From: Hydrogenophaga pseudoflava
GTDB taxonomy: Bacteria > Pseudomonadota > Gammaproteobacteria > Burkholderiales > Burkholderiaceae_C
Reading direction: 5' to 3'
Length of the DNA stretch: 64,000 bases
NCBI RefSeq assembly: GCF_031020795.1
Contig: NZ_JAVHJP010000002.1
Location: forward strand, 248,001-312,000
This document shows positions 44,616 through 54,184 of this stretch, one piece after another. The notes under the pieces are model-generated. The model saw nothing but the letters and a program-made list of their open reading frames with translations. It did no database searches and had not been told where the DNA came from. Positions within the stretch are counted from its first letter, which is position 1; every line of letters begins with the position of its first letter. A program made the position numbers and the translations under genes.

Positions 44616-45406
44616 GCGCCGCAATCGAAACCTGCGAGTTGAGCGCCCGTCTGGGTGACGAACCCATCCTGCACCGCATCGCGCTGAACCTGCCGCGGGG
44701 ACGCTGGACCAGCATCGTCGGCCCCAATGGCGCGGGCAAGTCCACGCTGCTGCGTTGTCTGGCCGGCTTGCTGCCGCACACCGGTGCGGTGTCGCTGCTG
44801 GGCCGGCCGCTGGCCGACTGGCCGCACCGACAGCGCGCCCAACAGCTCTCTTGGCTGGGGCAGAACGAATCCAGCGCCGACGACCTGACGGTGTGGGACG
44901 TGGCCATGCTCGGTCGCCTGCCGCACCAGGCCTGGCTCAGCCCGCCCAGCGCCGAAGACCGCGCCGCGGTGGAGCACGCGCTGCGCGCCACCCAGGCCTG
45001 GGACTGGCGCGCCCGCGCGCTGGGCCAGCTCTCGGGCGGCGAGCGCCAGCGCGTGCTGTTGGCCCGCGCCCTGGCGGTCGAAGCCCAGGTGCTGCTGATG
45101 GACGAGCCGCTGGCCAACCTCGACCCGCCGCACCAGGCCGACTGGCTCGATCTGGTGCAGGCCCTGGTGCGCGAAGGCAGGACGGTGGTCAGCGTGCTGC
45201 ACGAGGTCGGCATGGCGCTGCACGCCGACGAGCTGGTGGTGATGGCCCAGGGCCGCGTCATGCACCAGGGCGCCTGCGCCGACACCGCCACCCACCGGGC
45301 GCTGGAGGCCGTGTTCGACCACCGCATCGAGGTGCACGCGCTGCAGGGGCAGTGGGTGGCTCTGCCGCGGATCAACCCTTTGAAGACGTCACACCATGCA
45401 GATTGA
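44612..45406 (+). CDS. btuD: B12 ABC transporter ATP-binding protein BtuD
   Basis: The 264-residue ATPase has Walker A SIVGPNGAGKSTLLRCLAG, the Q-loop at LSWLGQNE, the signature LSGGERQRVLLARALA, Walker B VLLMDEPLANLD and the switch His in VSVLHEVGMALH. It starts at GTG overlapping the btuC stop. With BtuB, BtuF and BtuC it completes the import route. Its 3' end overlaps cobO by 11 bp. Confidence 0.94.
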   Translation: MSAAIETCELSARLGDEPILHRIALNLPRGRWTSIVGPNGAGKSTLLRCLAGLLPHTGAVSLLGRPLADWPHRQRAQQLSWLGQNESSADDLTVWDVAMLGRLPHQAWLSPPSAEDRAAVEHALRATQAWDWRARALGQLSGGERQRVLLARALAVEAQVLLMDEPLANLDPPHQADWLDLVQALVREGRTVVSVLHEVGMALHADELVVMAQGRVMHQGACADTATHRALEAVFDHRIEVHALQGQWVALPRINPLKTSHHAD

Positions 45407-45965
45407 AACCCCGCCGACCGAAAAACCCTACGACAAGGCCGAGGGCGAGCGCCGCGGCATCGTGATCGTCCACACCGGCGACGGCAAGGGCAAGAGCACG
45501 GCCGCCTTCGGCCTGGCGCTGCGCGCCCACGGACGCGGCAAGGCCGTCAAGATCTACCAGTTCATGAAGGTGCCCTCGGCGCGTTTTGGCGAGCACCGCA
45601 TGTTCGAGCAGATCGGCATCCCGATCGAGGGGCTGGGCGATGGCTTCAGCTGGAAGAGCCAAGACCTGGAGCATTCGGCCCAGCTGGCGCGCGACGGCTG
45701 GGAGAAAGCCCGCGCCACCGTCTTGGGCGGCGAGCACTTCCTCGTGGTGCTCGACGAGATCACCTACCCGCTGATCTACGGCTGGCTGCCGCTGGACGGC
45801 GTGCTGCAGACGCTGCGCGAACGGCCGAGCCATGTGCATGTCTGCCTGACCGGCCGCCGTTGCCCGCCAGAGATCATCGAGCTGGCCGACACCGTGACCG
45901 AAATGACGCTGGTCAAACATGCATTCCAATCGGGCATCCCCGCCCAGCGTGGCATCGAAGACTGA
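45396..45965 (+). CDS. cobO: Cob(I)yrinic acid a,c-diamide adenosyltransferase
   Basis: CobO/BtuR adds the upper adenosyl ligand to cob(I)alamin precursors using ATP. The 189-residue protein has the P-loop [57 protein letters not shown] and a C-terminal [13 protein letters not shown]. The length is typical. bioB follows after 14 bp. Confidence 0.95.
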   Translation: MQIETPPTEKPYDKAEGERRGIVIVHTGDGKGKSTAAFGLALRAHGRGKAVKIYQFMKVPSARFGEHRMFEQIGIPIEGLGDGFSWKSQDLEHSAQLARDGWEKARATVLGGEHFLVVLDEITYPLIYGWLPLDGVLQTLRERPSHVHVCLTGRRCPPEIIELADTVTEMTLVKHAFQSGIPAQRGIED

Positions 45966-45979
45966 ACCGGAGACCCACC

Positions 45980-46987
45980 ATGAACACTGTTGTTGAATCC
46001 CCCGTGACCTTGCACCGCCCGGCCAAGCCCGCTGCAACGAAGAACGAACGCTGGTCCGTGGCCGACGTGCAGGCCCTGCTGGACCTGCCGCTGCCCGAAC
46101 TGATGCACCGCGCCCAGACCGTGCACCGCGAGCACCACGACCCGACCCACATGGAGCTGGCGACGCTGCTGTCGATCAAGACCGGTGGCTGTCCCGAGGA
46201 CTGCGGCTACTGCCCGCAGTCGGTGCACCACGAATCGGGCGTGGCCGCCACCAAGATGATGACGGCCGAGGACGTGCGCGAAGCCGTGCTGGGCGCCAAG
46301 GCGGCCGGAGCCTCGCGCTTCTGCATGGGCGCGGCCTGGCGCGCGCCCAACGACCGTGACCTTGAGAAGGTCGAGGAACTGGTGCGCGTGGTCAAGGACG
46401 AGGGCCTGGAAGCCTGCTGCACCCTGGGCATGCTGACGGGCGAACAGGCGCAGCGCCTCAAAGGCGCGGGTCTGGACTACTACAACCACAACCTCGACAC
46501 CGCGCCCGAGCTGTACGGCGACATCATCACCACCCGCGACTACCAGGACCGCCTGGACACCCTGGGCCATGTGCGCGAGGCCGGCATCCACGTCTGCAGC
46601 GGTGGCATCGTCGGCATGGGTGAGTCGCGCGCCGGCCGCGCGGGCCTGATCGCGCAACTGGCGAACCTGGAGCCGTACCCCGAATCGGTGCCGATCAACC
46701 ACCTGGTCAAGGTGCCGGGCACGCCGCTGGCCGACGAGCCCGACCTCGATCCGCTGGAGTTCGTGCGCACCGTGGCGGTGGCGCGCATCACCATGCCCAA
46801 GGCCAAGGTGCGGCTGTCGGCCGGGCGCCGGCAGATGGCCGAATCGACCCAGGTGCTGTGCTTCCTGGCCGGCGCCAATTCCATCTTCTACGGCGACAAG
46901 CTGCTGGTGACGGGCAATGCGGATGTGGAGGCCGATCAGGCGCTGCTGAAGAAGATGGGCATGCACACCACACGGGCGCACGCCTGA
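45980..46987 (+). CDS. bioB: Biotin synthase
   Basis: BioB is a radical SAM enzyme that inserts sulfur into dethiobiotin. The 335-residue protein has the CxxxCxxC cluster motif in [13 protein letters not shown], the YNHNLDT motif, the [15 protein letters not shown] [16 protein letters not shown], and [34 protein letters not shown] 45980 with upstream GGAG is the usual start. No other biotin gene is nearby. It sits in the middle of the cobalamin operon, between cobO and cbiB, and so may come under the B12 riboswitch. Confidence 0.96.
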   Translation: MNTVVESPVTLHRPAKPAATKNERWSVADVQALLDLPLPELMHRAQTVHREHHDPTHMELATLLSIKTGGCPEDCGYCPQSVHHESGVAATKMMTAEDVREAVLGAKAAGASRFCMGAAWRAPNDRDLEKVEELVRVVKDEGLEACCTLGMLTGEQAQRLKGAGLDYYNHNLDTAPELYGDIITTRDYQDRLDTLGHVREAGIHVCSGGIVGMGESRAGRAGLIAQLANLEPYPESVPINHLVKVPGTPLADEPDLDPLEFVRTVAVARITMPKAKVRLSAGRRQMAESTQVLCFLAGANSIFYGDKLLVTGNADVEADQALLKKMGMHTTRAHA

Positions 46988-46994
46988 CCCGCAG

Positions 46995-47969
46995 ATGACC
47001 CTCATCGGCATGACCGTGCCTGAGGCTGCCGTGCTGGCGGGCGCGGTGCTGTTCGGGCTGGGGCTGGACCTGGCGTTCGGCGAGCCGCCCGCGCGGCTGC
47101 ATCCGGTGGTGGCGATGGGGCGTTATCTCGGCGCCGCGGGGCGGCGCGTGTCGCGCCCGGCTGGTGCGGCGGGGCGGCCGATGGCGGAGTTCTGGCGCGG
47201 CGCGCTGGGCTGGTGTGTCGGTGCCGTGCTGGTGTCGGCCTTGGCGGTCGCGGCGGTGTGGGCGGTGCAAGGCCTGCACCCGCTGGCGCAGGCCGGGCTG
47301 TTCGGACTGCTGCTCAAGCCGATGCTGTCCTGGCGCATGCTGCGCGACGAGGTGGCGGCGGTCGAAGCCGCACTGGCCGAATCGCTGACCGCGGGCCGGC
47401 AGCGCGTGGGCTGGCTGGTGAGCCGCGATGTGACGGGGCTGAGCGAAACACAGGTGCGCGAGGCCGCGGTGTCCACGCTGGCCGAAAACCTCAACGACTC
47501 GGTGGTGGCGCCGCTGTTCTGGTTCGCCGTCGCCGGCCTGCCCGGCGCGGCGCTCTACCGCTTTGCCAACACCGCCGACGCCATGTGGGGCTACCGGGGC
47601 GAGCGCGGTGGCCGCGACTGGACCTGGGCTGGCAAGTGGGCCGCGCGCGCGGACGACGCGCTGTCCTGGCTGCCCGCGCGCCTCACGGCGCTGCTGATCG
47701 CCCTGCCGACCATGGGCCGCCGCTGGTCGGCCGTGGTGGCCAACGCCGGCCTCACGCCCTCGCCCAACGGCGGCTGGCCCATGGGGGCATTGGCGGTGGG
47801 CCTGGGCATTCGCCTGGGCAAGGCGGGTGTCTACGAACTCAACCGCGATGGCAGGGCGCCGCGGGCGTCCGACACGGCACTCGCGCTGCGGCGCTGCGGT
47901 CAGGTGGTGGCCGTGCTGGCGCTGCTCGCGGGCGCCGTGCTGCTGCTGTCGCTAGGGAGGCAGCCGTGA
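46995..47969 (+). CDS. cbiB: Adenosylcobinamide-phosphate synthase CbiB
   Basis: This membrane enzyme joins aminopropanol (or its phosphate) to adenosylcobyric acid. It is named CobD in the Pseudomonas scheme. The 324-residue protein has several transmembrane helices and the family motifs LDLAFGEPPARLHPVVAMGR, LSRDVTGLSETQVREAAVSTLAENLNDSVVAPL-like stretches, and RFANTADAMWGYR followed by GKWAARADD. Its stop overlaps the GTG of the decarboxylase gene. Confidence 0.94.
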   Translation: MTLIGMTVPEAAVLAGAVLFGLGLDLAFGEPPARLHPVVAMGRYLGAAGRRVSRPAGAAGRPMAEFWRGALGWCVGAVLVSALAVAAVWAVQGLHPLAQAGLFGLLLKPMLSWRMLRDEVAAVEAALAESLTAGRQRVGWLVSRDVTGLSETQVREAAVSTLAENLNDSVVAPLFWFAVAGLPGAALYRFANTADAMWGYRGERGGRDWTWAGKWAARADDALSWLPARLTALLIALPTMGRRWSAVVANAGLTPSPNGGWPMGALAVGLGIRLGKAGVYELNRDGRAPRASDTALALRRCGQVVAVLALLAGAVLLLSLGRQP

Positions 47970-48958
47970 CGGCGCGCATCCACGGTGGGCCGGACGCCCG
48001 TGGCGTGGCGCGCTGGGACTTTTCCAGCAACGCCAACGCCTGCGGACCCTGCCCGATGGCGTTGCAGGCCGTGCTGCAGGCCGACGCCACCCGCTACCCC
48101 GACCCCGTGTACACGCGCCTGCGCAGCGCGCTGGCCGAATTGCACGGTGTGGCACCCTCGCGCGTGCTGCTGGCGGCGAGTGCGAGCGAATGCATCCAGC
48201 GCCTGACGGCCTGGCGCTGGCGTGCGGGGGATCGGTGTTTCTGGACGCCGCCCCACGCCTACGGTGACTACGCCCATGCCGCGACCGCCTGGGGGCTGGC
48301 CCGCGCCGATGCGCCCGCGCGGGCCCAGCTGGCCTGGCTCTGCGACCCCGGCAGCCCGCAGGGGCAGGGCGAGTCGCCCGACGCGGTGCGGGCCTTGCTG
48401 AACGACACGCCGCGCACCGTGGTGCTCGACCGCGCCTACGCGCCGCTGCGGCTGCAGGGCGCCGGTTCGCTCGACGCCGCGCAGCTCGACCGCGTCTGGC
48501 AGCTCTGGTCGCCCAACAAGGCGCTGGGCCTGACGGGGGTGCGGGCGGCCTATGCCATCGCGCCGCTGGGTGCGCGTGCCGACCTGGCCGAACTCGAGGC
48601 GCTGTCCGCGTCCTGGCCCATCGGCGCGCACGGCGAGGCGATGCTGATGGCCTGGACCCACCACGAGGTGCAGGCCTGGGTGACCGCCAGCCGCACCACG
48701 CTGGCCGCCTGGGCGCAGGCCTTGCGCGCGGCACTGGAGCGCCACGGGTGGGACTGTGCGCCGAGCGACACGGCCTACCTGTGCGCACTGCCGCCGCAAC
48801 CGCTCGACGCTGAGGCCTTGCGGTCGCGCGGCATCAAGCTGCGCGATGCCACCTCGTTTGGTCTGCCAGGCTGGTGGCGACTGAGCGCGCAGCGGCCCGA
48901 GGCACTGGCCGCGCTGGACGTGGTGCTTGGCGAGCTGCAACAGGAGACTTCGCGATGA
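47966..48958 (+). CDS. cobD: Threonine-phosphate decarboxylase (CobD/CobC type)
   Basis: This PLP enzyme makes aminopropanol phosphate for the nucleotide loop. The 330-residue class I/II aminotransferase-fold protein has the PLP lysine in LWSPNKALGLTGVRAAYAI, and DFSSNANACGP at the start replaces the family's usual dFS-N-NP motif. GGAGG lies upstream of GTG 47966. The aminotransferase fold is certain; the decarboxylase role is inferred from its position between cbiB and cobQ. The symbol follows the Salmonella scheme (Pseudomonas: CobC). Confidence 0.87.
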   Translation: MTARIHGGPDARGVARWDFSSNANACGPCPMALQAVLQADATRYPDPVYTRLRSALAELHGVAPSRVLLAASASECIQRLTAWRWRAGDRCFWTPPHAYGDYAHAATAWGLARADAPARAQLAWLCDPGSPQGQGESPDAVRALLNDTPRTVVLDRAYAPLRLQGAGSLDAAQLDRVWQLWSPNKALGLTGVRAAYAIAPLGARADLAELEALSASWPIGAHGEAMLMAWTHHEVQAWVTASRTTLAAWAQALRAALERHGWDCAPSDTAYLCALPPQPLDAEALRSRGIKLRDATSFGLPGWWRLSAQRPEALAALDVVLGELQQETSR

Positions 48959-50421
48959 CGGCGGTCTGTGTGATGGTGCTGGGCACGACCAGCGGTGCCG
49001 GCAAGAGCTGGCTCACCACGGCGCTGTGTCGGCATTACGCCCGTCAGGGACTCAAGGTCGCGCCGTTCAAAGCGCAGAACATGAGCAACAACGCGCGTGT
49101 GGTGGCCGGGGCAGCGGGCAGGCAAGGCGAGATCGGTTCGGCCCAGTATTTCCAGTCCCTCGCCGCCAAGGCCGAGCCCGACGTGCGCATGAATCCGCTG
49201 CTGCTCAAGCCCGAGGCCGACACGCGCAGCCAGGTGGTGCTCCTGGGCGAGGTGAGTCGCGAACTCAGCGACATGCCCTGGCGCGGCCGCAGCGACAAGG
49301 TGTGGCCGCACATCACGGCCGCGCTCGATGCGCTGCGCGAAGAGAACGATGTGGTGGTGATCGAGGGCGCGGGCTCCCCGGCCGAGATCAACCTGCATGC
49401 CAGCGACATCGTGAACATGCGCGTCGCCAGGCATGCGCAGGCGCGCTGCCTGCTGGTGACCGACATCGACCGCGGCGGGGCCTTCGCCCACCTCTACGGT
49501 ACCTGGGCCCTGTTGCCCGAGGACGAGCGGGCACTGATCAAGGGTTTCGTGCTCAACAAGTTCCGTGGCGATGCGAGCCTGCTGGCACCCGCGCCACAGA
49601 TGCTGCAGGAACTGACCGGTGTGCCCGTGGTCGCCACGCTGCCCATGTGGTGGCAGCACGGCCTACCCGAAGAAGACGGTGTTTTCGATGACAGAACGCG
49701 GGCGGCCGGGGCGGTGAAGACGACCATCGCCGTCATCGCCTGGCCGCGCATCAGCAACCTCGACGAGTTCCAGCCGCTCAGGAACGTGCCGGGTGTGCGC
49801 CTGGTCTGGGCACGCACACCGGCGGACTGCGCCGGTGCCGACTGGATCGTGCTGCCCGGCTCCAAGGCCACCGCAGCCGATCTGGCCTGGCTGCGCCAGC
49901 AGGGGCTGGACCAGGCCGTGGCTGCGCACGCTGCGCAGGGTGGGGCGGTGCTGGGCCTCTGCGGTGGCCTGCAGGTGCTGGGCGAGGCCTTGATCGACAC
50001 CCATGGCATCGACGGCAACGCTCCGGGCCTGGGGCTGTTGCCGCTGGTGACGGCCTTCGACGCCGACAAGACGGTGTGCCGCACCGCTGCGACCTTCGGC
50101 GAACTCGGTGGCGCGTGGCAGGCGCTCTCGGGCGTCACCGCCACGGGCTATGAGATCCACCACGGCCAGACGGCGCAACACCCGGCCATGGCGGCCAAGG
50201 GCGACATCGCGCGCGAAGTGATGCCGGGCCTGGCCTGGCAGAACGCGGCGGGCAACGTGCTGGGTTGCTACCTGCACGGCCTGTTCGAAGACCCGGCGGT
50301 GCTGCGTGCGCTGTTCGGGGCCACCGTGCCCACGCTGGAGACCGTGTTCGACGGACTGGCCGATTTTCTGGAACAACATGTCGGGCCCGGTGTGCTCGAC
50401 GCCCTCATCCACAAGGACTGA
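48955..50421 (+). CDS. cobQ: Adenosylcobyric acid synthase
   Basis: CobQ amidates side chains b, d, e and g of adenosylcobyrinic acid diamide. The 488-residue protein has the N-terminal P-loop domain (LGTTSGAGKSWLTTALCRHYARQG, APFKAQNMSNNARVV) and the C-terminal glutaminase domain. The latter has the catalytic Cys in AVLGLCGGLQVLGE and His residues in GYEIHHG and GCYLHGLFED. ATG 48955 overlaps the previous stop. cobT follows after 3 bp. Confidence 0.96.
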   Translation: MTAVCVMVLGTTSGAGKSWLTTALCRHYARQGLKVAPFKAQNMSNNARVVAGAAGRQGEIGSAQYFQSLAAKAEPDVRMNPLLLKPEADTRSQVVLLGEVSRELSDMPWRGRSDKVWPHITAALDALREENDVVVIEGAGSPAEINLHASDIVNMRVARHAQARCLLVTDIDRGGAFAHLYGTWALLPEDERALIKGFVLNKFRGDASLLAPAPQMLQELTGVPVVATLPMWWQHGLPEEDGVFDDRTRAAGAVKTTIAVIAWPRISNLDEFQPLRNVPGVRLVWARTPADCAGADWIVLPGSKATAADLAWLRQQGLDQAVAAHAAQGGAVLGLCGGLQVLGEALIDTHGIDGNAPGLGLLPLVTAFDADKTVCRTAATFGELGGAWQALSGVTATGYEIHHGQTAQHPAMAAKGDIAREVMPGLAWQNAAGNVLGCYLHGLFEDPAVLRALFGATVPTLETVFDGLADFLEQHVGPGVLDALIHKD

Positions 50422-50424
50422 ACC

Positions 50425-51483
50425 ATGCCCATCACCCTTCCCGCCATTGACGACATCACCCAGGCCGCGCTGGCCGCGCGTCTGCAGCACCTGCTGGACA
50501 ACAAGACCAAGCCCCTGGGCTCGCTGGGGCAGATCGAGCGCCTGGCGCAGCGCATCGGCCTCATCCTGGGCAGCGAGGCGCCCGAGCTGAAGGACCCGCA
50601 GCTGGTGGTGTTCGCGGGTGACCACGGCCTGGCCGCTCGCGGCGTCTCGGCCTACCCGAGCGACGTGACCTGGCAGATGGTCGAGAACTTCCTGGCCGGC
50701 GGTGCGGCCGTCAGCGTGCTGGCCCGGCAGAACGGCATCGGCCTCACGGTGGTGGACTGCGGCGTGCGGCACGACTTCGCGCCGCGACCCGGTCTGGTCA
50801 TCAACAAGGTCGCGCCCGGCACGGCCGACGCGCTGGAAGGTCCGGCGATGAGCCCCGCCCAGTGCGATGTGGCCATCGCCAGTGGCGCCGCGCTGGTGAA
50901 GAGCCTGCCGGGCAACGCGCTGCTGCTCGGCGAGATGGGCATCGGCAACACCTCGGCCGCCTCGCTGCTGATGAGCCGCCTGGCCGGGCTGGACATCGTG
51001 GACTGCACGGGTGCCGGCACCGGGCTGGACGCGCCGGCGGTGCAGCGCAAGATCGCCATCCTGCGCCAGGTGTTGGCGCGCCATCCGGACGCGAAAGCCC
51101 CGCTGGATGCGCTCGCTGCCTTCGGAGGGTTCGAGATCGCCACCATGGTCGGCGCGGTGCTGCAGGCCGCGGCCGAGCGGCGCGTGATCGTGGTCGACGG
51201 CTTCATCGCCAGCTCGGCCGTGCTGGTGGCCAGCGCGCTGCAGCCGGCCGTGCTGCAGCGTTGCGTGTTCGCGCACCAGTCGGGCGAGCGCGGCCATGCG
51301 CTGATGCTTGCGCACCTCAAGGCCGAACCGCTGCTGGATCTGGGCCTGCGCCTGGGCGAAGGTTCGGGTGCCGCGCTGGCCTGGCCGCTGCTGATGAGCG
51401 CCTGCGCCATCCTGCGCGAGATGGCCAGCTTCGAGTCGGCCGGTGTGTCGCGGCAGGACAGCGCCGAAACCGCAGTACGCTGA
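50425..51483 (+). CDS. cobT: Nicotinate-nucleotide:dimethylbenzimidazole phosphoribosyltransferase
   Basis: CobT forms alpha-ribazole phosphate, the lower-ligand nucleotide. The 352-residue protein has KTKPLGSLGQIERLAQRIGLI, VVFAGDHGLAARGVSAYP, LLGEMGIGNTSAASLLMS, TGAGTGLD and the catalytic-region Glu near LDLGLRLGEGSGAALA. Length and order are standard. Confidence 0.96.
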   Translation: MPITLPAIDDITQAALAARLQHLLDNKTKPLGSLGQIERLAQRIGLILGSEAPELKDPQLVVFAGDHGLAARGVSAYPSDVTWQMVENFLAGGAAVSVLARQNGIGLTVVDCGVRHDFAPRPGLVINKVAPGTADALEGPAMSPAQCDVAIASGAALVKSLPGNALLLGEMGIGNTSAASLLMSRLAGLDIVDCTGAGTGLDAPAVQRKIAILRQVLARHPDAKAPLDALAAFGGFEIATMVGAVLQAAAERRVIVVDGFIASSAVLVASALQPAVLQRCVFAHQSGERGHALMLAHLKAEPLLDLGLRLGEGSGAALAWPLLMSACAILREMASFESAGVSRQDSAETAVR

Positions 51484-51487
51484 GGGC

Positions 51488-52303
51488 ATGGCCTTCGTCC
51501 GTCACTTTCTCATTGCCGTCCAGTTCTTCACCCGCATCCCGGTCACCGGGCGGCTTGCGGAATGGGTGGGTTTTTCCCCGGCCATGCTGCGCGCCAGCGC
51601 GGCGCACTTCCCCGGCGTGGGTTGGGTGGTGGGCCTGCCGACGGCGGCGGTGTTCGCCGCGGTGTGGTGGTGGTTGCCGGCGCAGCCCGCCGCGCCCTGG
51701 GTGGCGGCGCTGCTGAGCACCGTGTTCAGCGTGCTGCTGACCGGTGCGTTTCATGAGGACGGTCTGGCCGATCTGGCCGACGGGCTGGGCGGTTCCGCGA
51801 ACCGGGAGCGCGCGCTGGAGATCATGAAGGACTCGCGCATCGGCAGTTTCGGAGCCATCGCGCTGGTGCTGGCACTGTGCTCGAAGGTGGCGGTGCTGGC
51901 GCTGATCGCGCAAGCGGGCGGGGCGCTGGTGGCGGCGGTGGCGTTGTTCGCGGGCCATGTGACCTCGCGTCTGATGCCGCTGTTCATCATCCACACGCTG
52001 ACCCACGTCGGTGACGCGCCGCAGTCCAAGTCCAAGCCACTGGCCGAAAGCATCGGGCGCGGTGCACTGGTGGTGGGTGTGGTCTGGTGGGCGTTGGCCA
52101 TCGCCACGGCGGTGGTGCTGCTGCCCTCGGTGCGCTGGGCGCAGGCGGTCTTGGGCGCGCTGCTGGCACTGCTGTGGATGTGGCGCCTGCTGCGCCGGCG
52201 GCTGCAGGGCTTCACCGGTGACGGCCTGGGCGCCACGCAGCAGGTGAGCGAAATTGCCTTCCTGTTCGCGCTGGCCCTGTCCCTGCCCCTGGCCGCACCA
52301 TGA
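51488..52303 (+). CDS. cobS: Cobalamin-5'-phosphate synthase
   Basis: CobS is a membrane enzyme that joins adenosyl-GDP-cobinamide to alpha-ribazole phosphate. The 271-residue protein has multiple transmembrane helices and the metal-binding motif FHEDGLADLADGLGGS at about residues 83-98. RIGSFGAIALVLALCSKVAVL follows. ATG 51488 (MAFVRHFLIAVQFFTRIPV) is the typical start. Its stop overlaps cobC by 4 bp. Confidence 0.95.
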   Translation: MAFVRHFLIAVQFFTRIPVTGRLAEWVGFSPAMLRASAAHFPGVGWVVGLPTAAVFAAVWWWLPAQPAAPWVAALLSTVFSVLLTGAFHEDGLADLADGLGGSANRERALEIMKDSRIGSFGAIALVLALCSKVAVLALIAQAGGALVAAVALFAGHVTSRLMPLFIIHTLTHVGDAPQSKSKPLAESIGRGALVVGVVWWALAIATAVVLLPSVRWAQAVLGALLALLWMWRLLRRRLQGFTGDGLGATQQVSEIAFLFALALSLPLAAP

Positions 52304-52860
52304 AACTCTGGCTGCTGCGCCATGCGCGTGTGGTGCTGCCGCCCGGCCTGTGCTACGGCGCCAGCGACGTGCCGGCCGACGAAGTCCTGACCGCCGAGGC
52401 GGCGCAAGCCATCGCGCCGCTGCTGCCGGCCGGCCTGCCGGTGCGGGTGTCGGACCTGCGCCGCGCCCAGCAACTGCACCAGGCCCTGCGGGCGCACCGC
52501 CCCGACCTCGGCGCGGCACAGACCGATCCGCGCATCCGCGAGATGGACTTTGGCACCTGGGAGCAGACGGCCTGGGACGCCGTTCCGCGCACGGCGTTCG
52601 ACGACTGGATGGCCGACTTCGCGCAGCACCGCTTCGGCGGCGCCGAGTGCGTACACGAGCTGATGACACGGGTGGCCGACGCGCTGGACGAGACCCGGGC
52701 GGCCGTGGGGCAGGGCGGCGAGGCGCTGTGGATCACCCACGCGGGCGTGATCCGGTCGGTGATCTGTGTGGCGCAGCATGGGCACCAACCCCTCGTGTCG
52801 GCCGCTCAATGGCCGCGTGAAGCACCCCAGCCGGGCGAATGGATGGTGCTCGACGTCTGA
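52300..52860 (+). CDS. cobC: Alpha-ribazole phosphatase-like histidine phosphatase
   Basis: CobC removes the phosphate from alpha-ribazole phosphate or cobalamin phosphate. The 186-residue protein has the histidine phosphatase fold with the catalytic His in WLLRHARVVLPPG. The usual RHG/RHGE motif is RHA here. Other motifs are VSDLRRAQQLHQAL, the acid in IREMDFGTWEQ, and the second His in WITHAGVIRSV. It is the last gene of the cobalamin run. The symbol follows the Salmonella scheme. Confidence 0.9.
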   Translation: MKLWLLRHARVVLPPGLCYGASDVPADEVLTAEAAQAIAPLLPAGLPVRVSDLRRAQQLHQALRAHRPDLGAAQTDPRIREMDFGTWEQTAWDAVPRTAFDDWMADFAQHRFGGAECVHELMTRVADALDETRAAVGQGGEALWITHAGVIRSVICVAQHGHQPLVSAAQWPREAPQPGEWMVLDV

Positions 52861-52896
52861 GGCGCAGGTCGGCTGCGAGAGGGCACACTCGGGCCT

Positions 52897-54159
52897 ATGG
52901 ATGGTTCTCGTTTCGCGTCGTTCAGCCCGGTTGACCGCATGAAGGCACTGGCGCTGGGTCTGCTGCTGCTGGCGGCCGGGGTGTACGTGGGCGCCACGCT
53001 GATGGAGCCGCGCCATGTCGCATGGGGCTATGTCGCGGCCGCGGCCGAAGCGGCGATGGTGGGGGCGCTGGCCGACTGGTTTGCGGTCGTCGCCCTGTTT
53101 CGCCATCCGCTGGGCCTGTCCATTCCGCACACGGCGATCATCGTGTCCAACAAGGACCGTCTGGGCGCACAGCTGGCGCGGTTTCTCGGCACGCACTTCC
53201 TCACCGCCGAGCACGTGCAGCCCATGCTGGCGCGCTGGGATCTGGCGCGAGAGCTGGGGCAGTGGCTGGAACAGGCCGAATCGGCCCAGCGGGTGGGACG
53301 CTGGATGCAGCAGGCCATTCCCGCGGTGCTCGGTGCGCTGGACCAGGGCGATGTCCGGCAATGGATCGTCGGCCTGGCGCAGCGCCTGTTGAGGCAGGTC
53401 GATCTCGCCACACTGGGCGGTCAGGCGCTGGCGGCGCTCACCCGTGGCGGGCATCACCAGCAGTGGCTGGACGGCCTGCTGCAGCAGATGGCGCGATGGG
53501 CGGAGCAGCCGCAGATGCAGGAGCAGCTCACCGACCGCATCGCGCGGGAGCTCAAGGAACTCAAATACGTCGGACTGGACCAGATGGCCGCCCGCCTGGC
53601 CACGCGCAAGCTGGTGGCTGCGCTCACGCACACGCTCTCCGATGTGGCGGCCGACCCCGAGCACGAGTTGCGCCGCCGCTTCGACGACTGGATGGCCGAC
53701 GCCATAGAGCGCCTTCAGACCGACGCCGACTGGCAGCGGCGGGCGGCGGTCTGGCGTGATGCCTGGCTGGACCAGCCGCAGTGGAATCAGCCGATCGAGG
53801 CCTGGTGGCACGAGGTGGTGAACCGCCTGTGCGAAGAAGCGGCCCGACCCGAGTCCGATCTGGGCGGCCGCTGCGCGCGGGTGGCGCAGGCCGCAGGCCG
53901 GCAACTGCTGGCCGACGATGCCTTGCGCGACTGGCTCAATGCGCAGGCGCAGCAGGTGCTGCTGCGGGTGCTGGAGGGCAGCCGCGAAGCCATCGTCGGC
54001 TTCGTGGCGCAGCGCGTGCAGGTCTGGGACGCGCAGGACATGAGCCGCGTGCTGGAAGAACACATCGGGCGCGACCTGCAGTTCATCCGCATCAACGGCA
54101 CCCTGGTGGGCGCGCTGGTGGGACTGCTGCTGCACGCGCTCACACAGGCGCTGCTGTGA
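52897..54159 (+). CDS. DUF445 membrane-associated protein
   Basis: The 420-residue protein has two N-terminal transmembrane segments (about 18-38 and 48-70). The family motif GALADWFAVVALFRHPLGLSIPHTAIIVSNKDRLGAQLARFL follows. A long alpha-helical region comes next, with a final transmembrane segment at the C-terminus (LVGALVGLLLHALTQALL). DUF445 proteins resemble E. coli YjiN; their function is not known. ATG 52897 could be replaced by the in-frame ATG at 52939. Confidence 0.88.
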   Translation: MDGSRFASFSPVDRMKALALGLLLLAAGVYVGATLMEPRHVAWGYVAAAAEAAMVGALADWFAVVALFRHPLGLSIPHTAIIVSNKDRLGAQLARFLGTHFLTAEHVQPMLARWDLARELGQWLEQAESAQRVGRWMQQAIPAVLGALDQGDVRQWIVGLAQRLLRQVDLATLGGQALAALTRGGHHQQWLDGLLQQMARWAEQPQMQEQLTDRIARELKELKYVGLDQMAARLATRKLVAALTHTLSDVAADPEHELRRRFDDWMADAIERLQTDADWQRRAAVWRDAWLDQPQWNQPIEAWWHEVVNRLCEEAARPESDLGGRCARVAQAAGRQLLADDALRDWLNAQAQQVLLRVLEGSREAIVGFVAQRVQVWDAQDMSRVLEEHIGRDLQFIRINGTLVGALVGLLLHALTQALL

Positions 54160-54184
54160 GCGCCGGAACCGGGACAGGCGCGCC

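Noticed and set aside
44612..45406. Possible frameshift joining btuC and btuD, because one long frame (43556-45406) spans both
   Set aside because: The upstream part of that frame is a shadow of btuC. A GTG start overlaps the btuC stop, and BtuD has a normal length.
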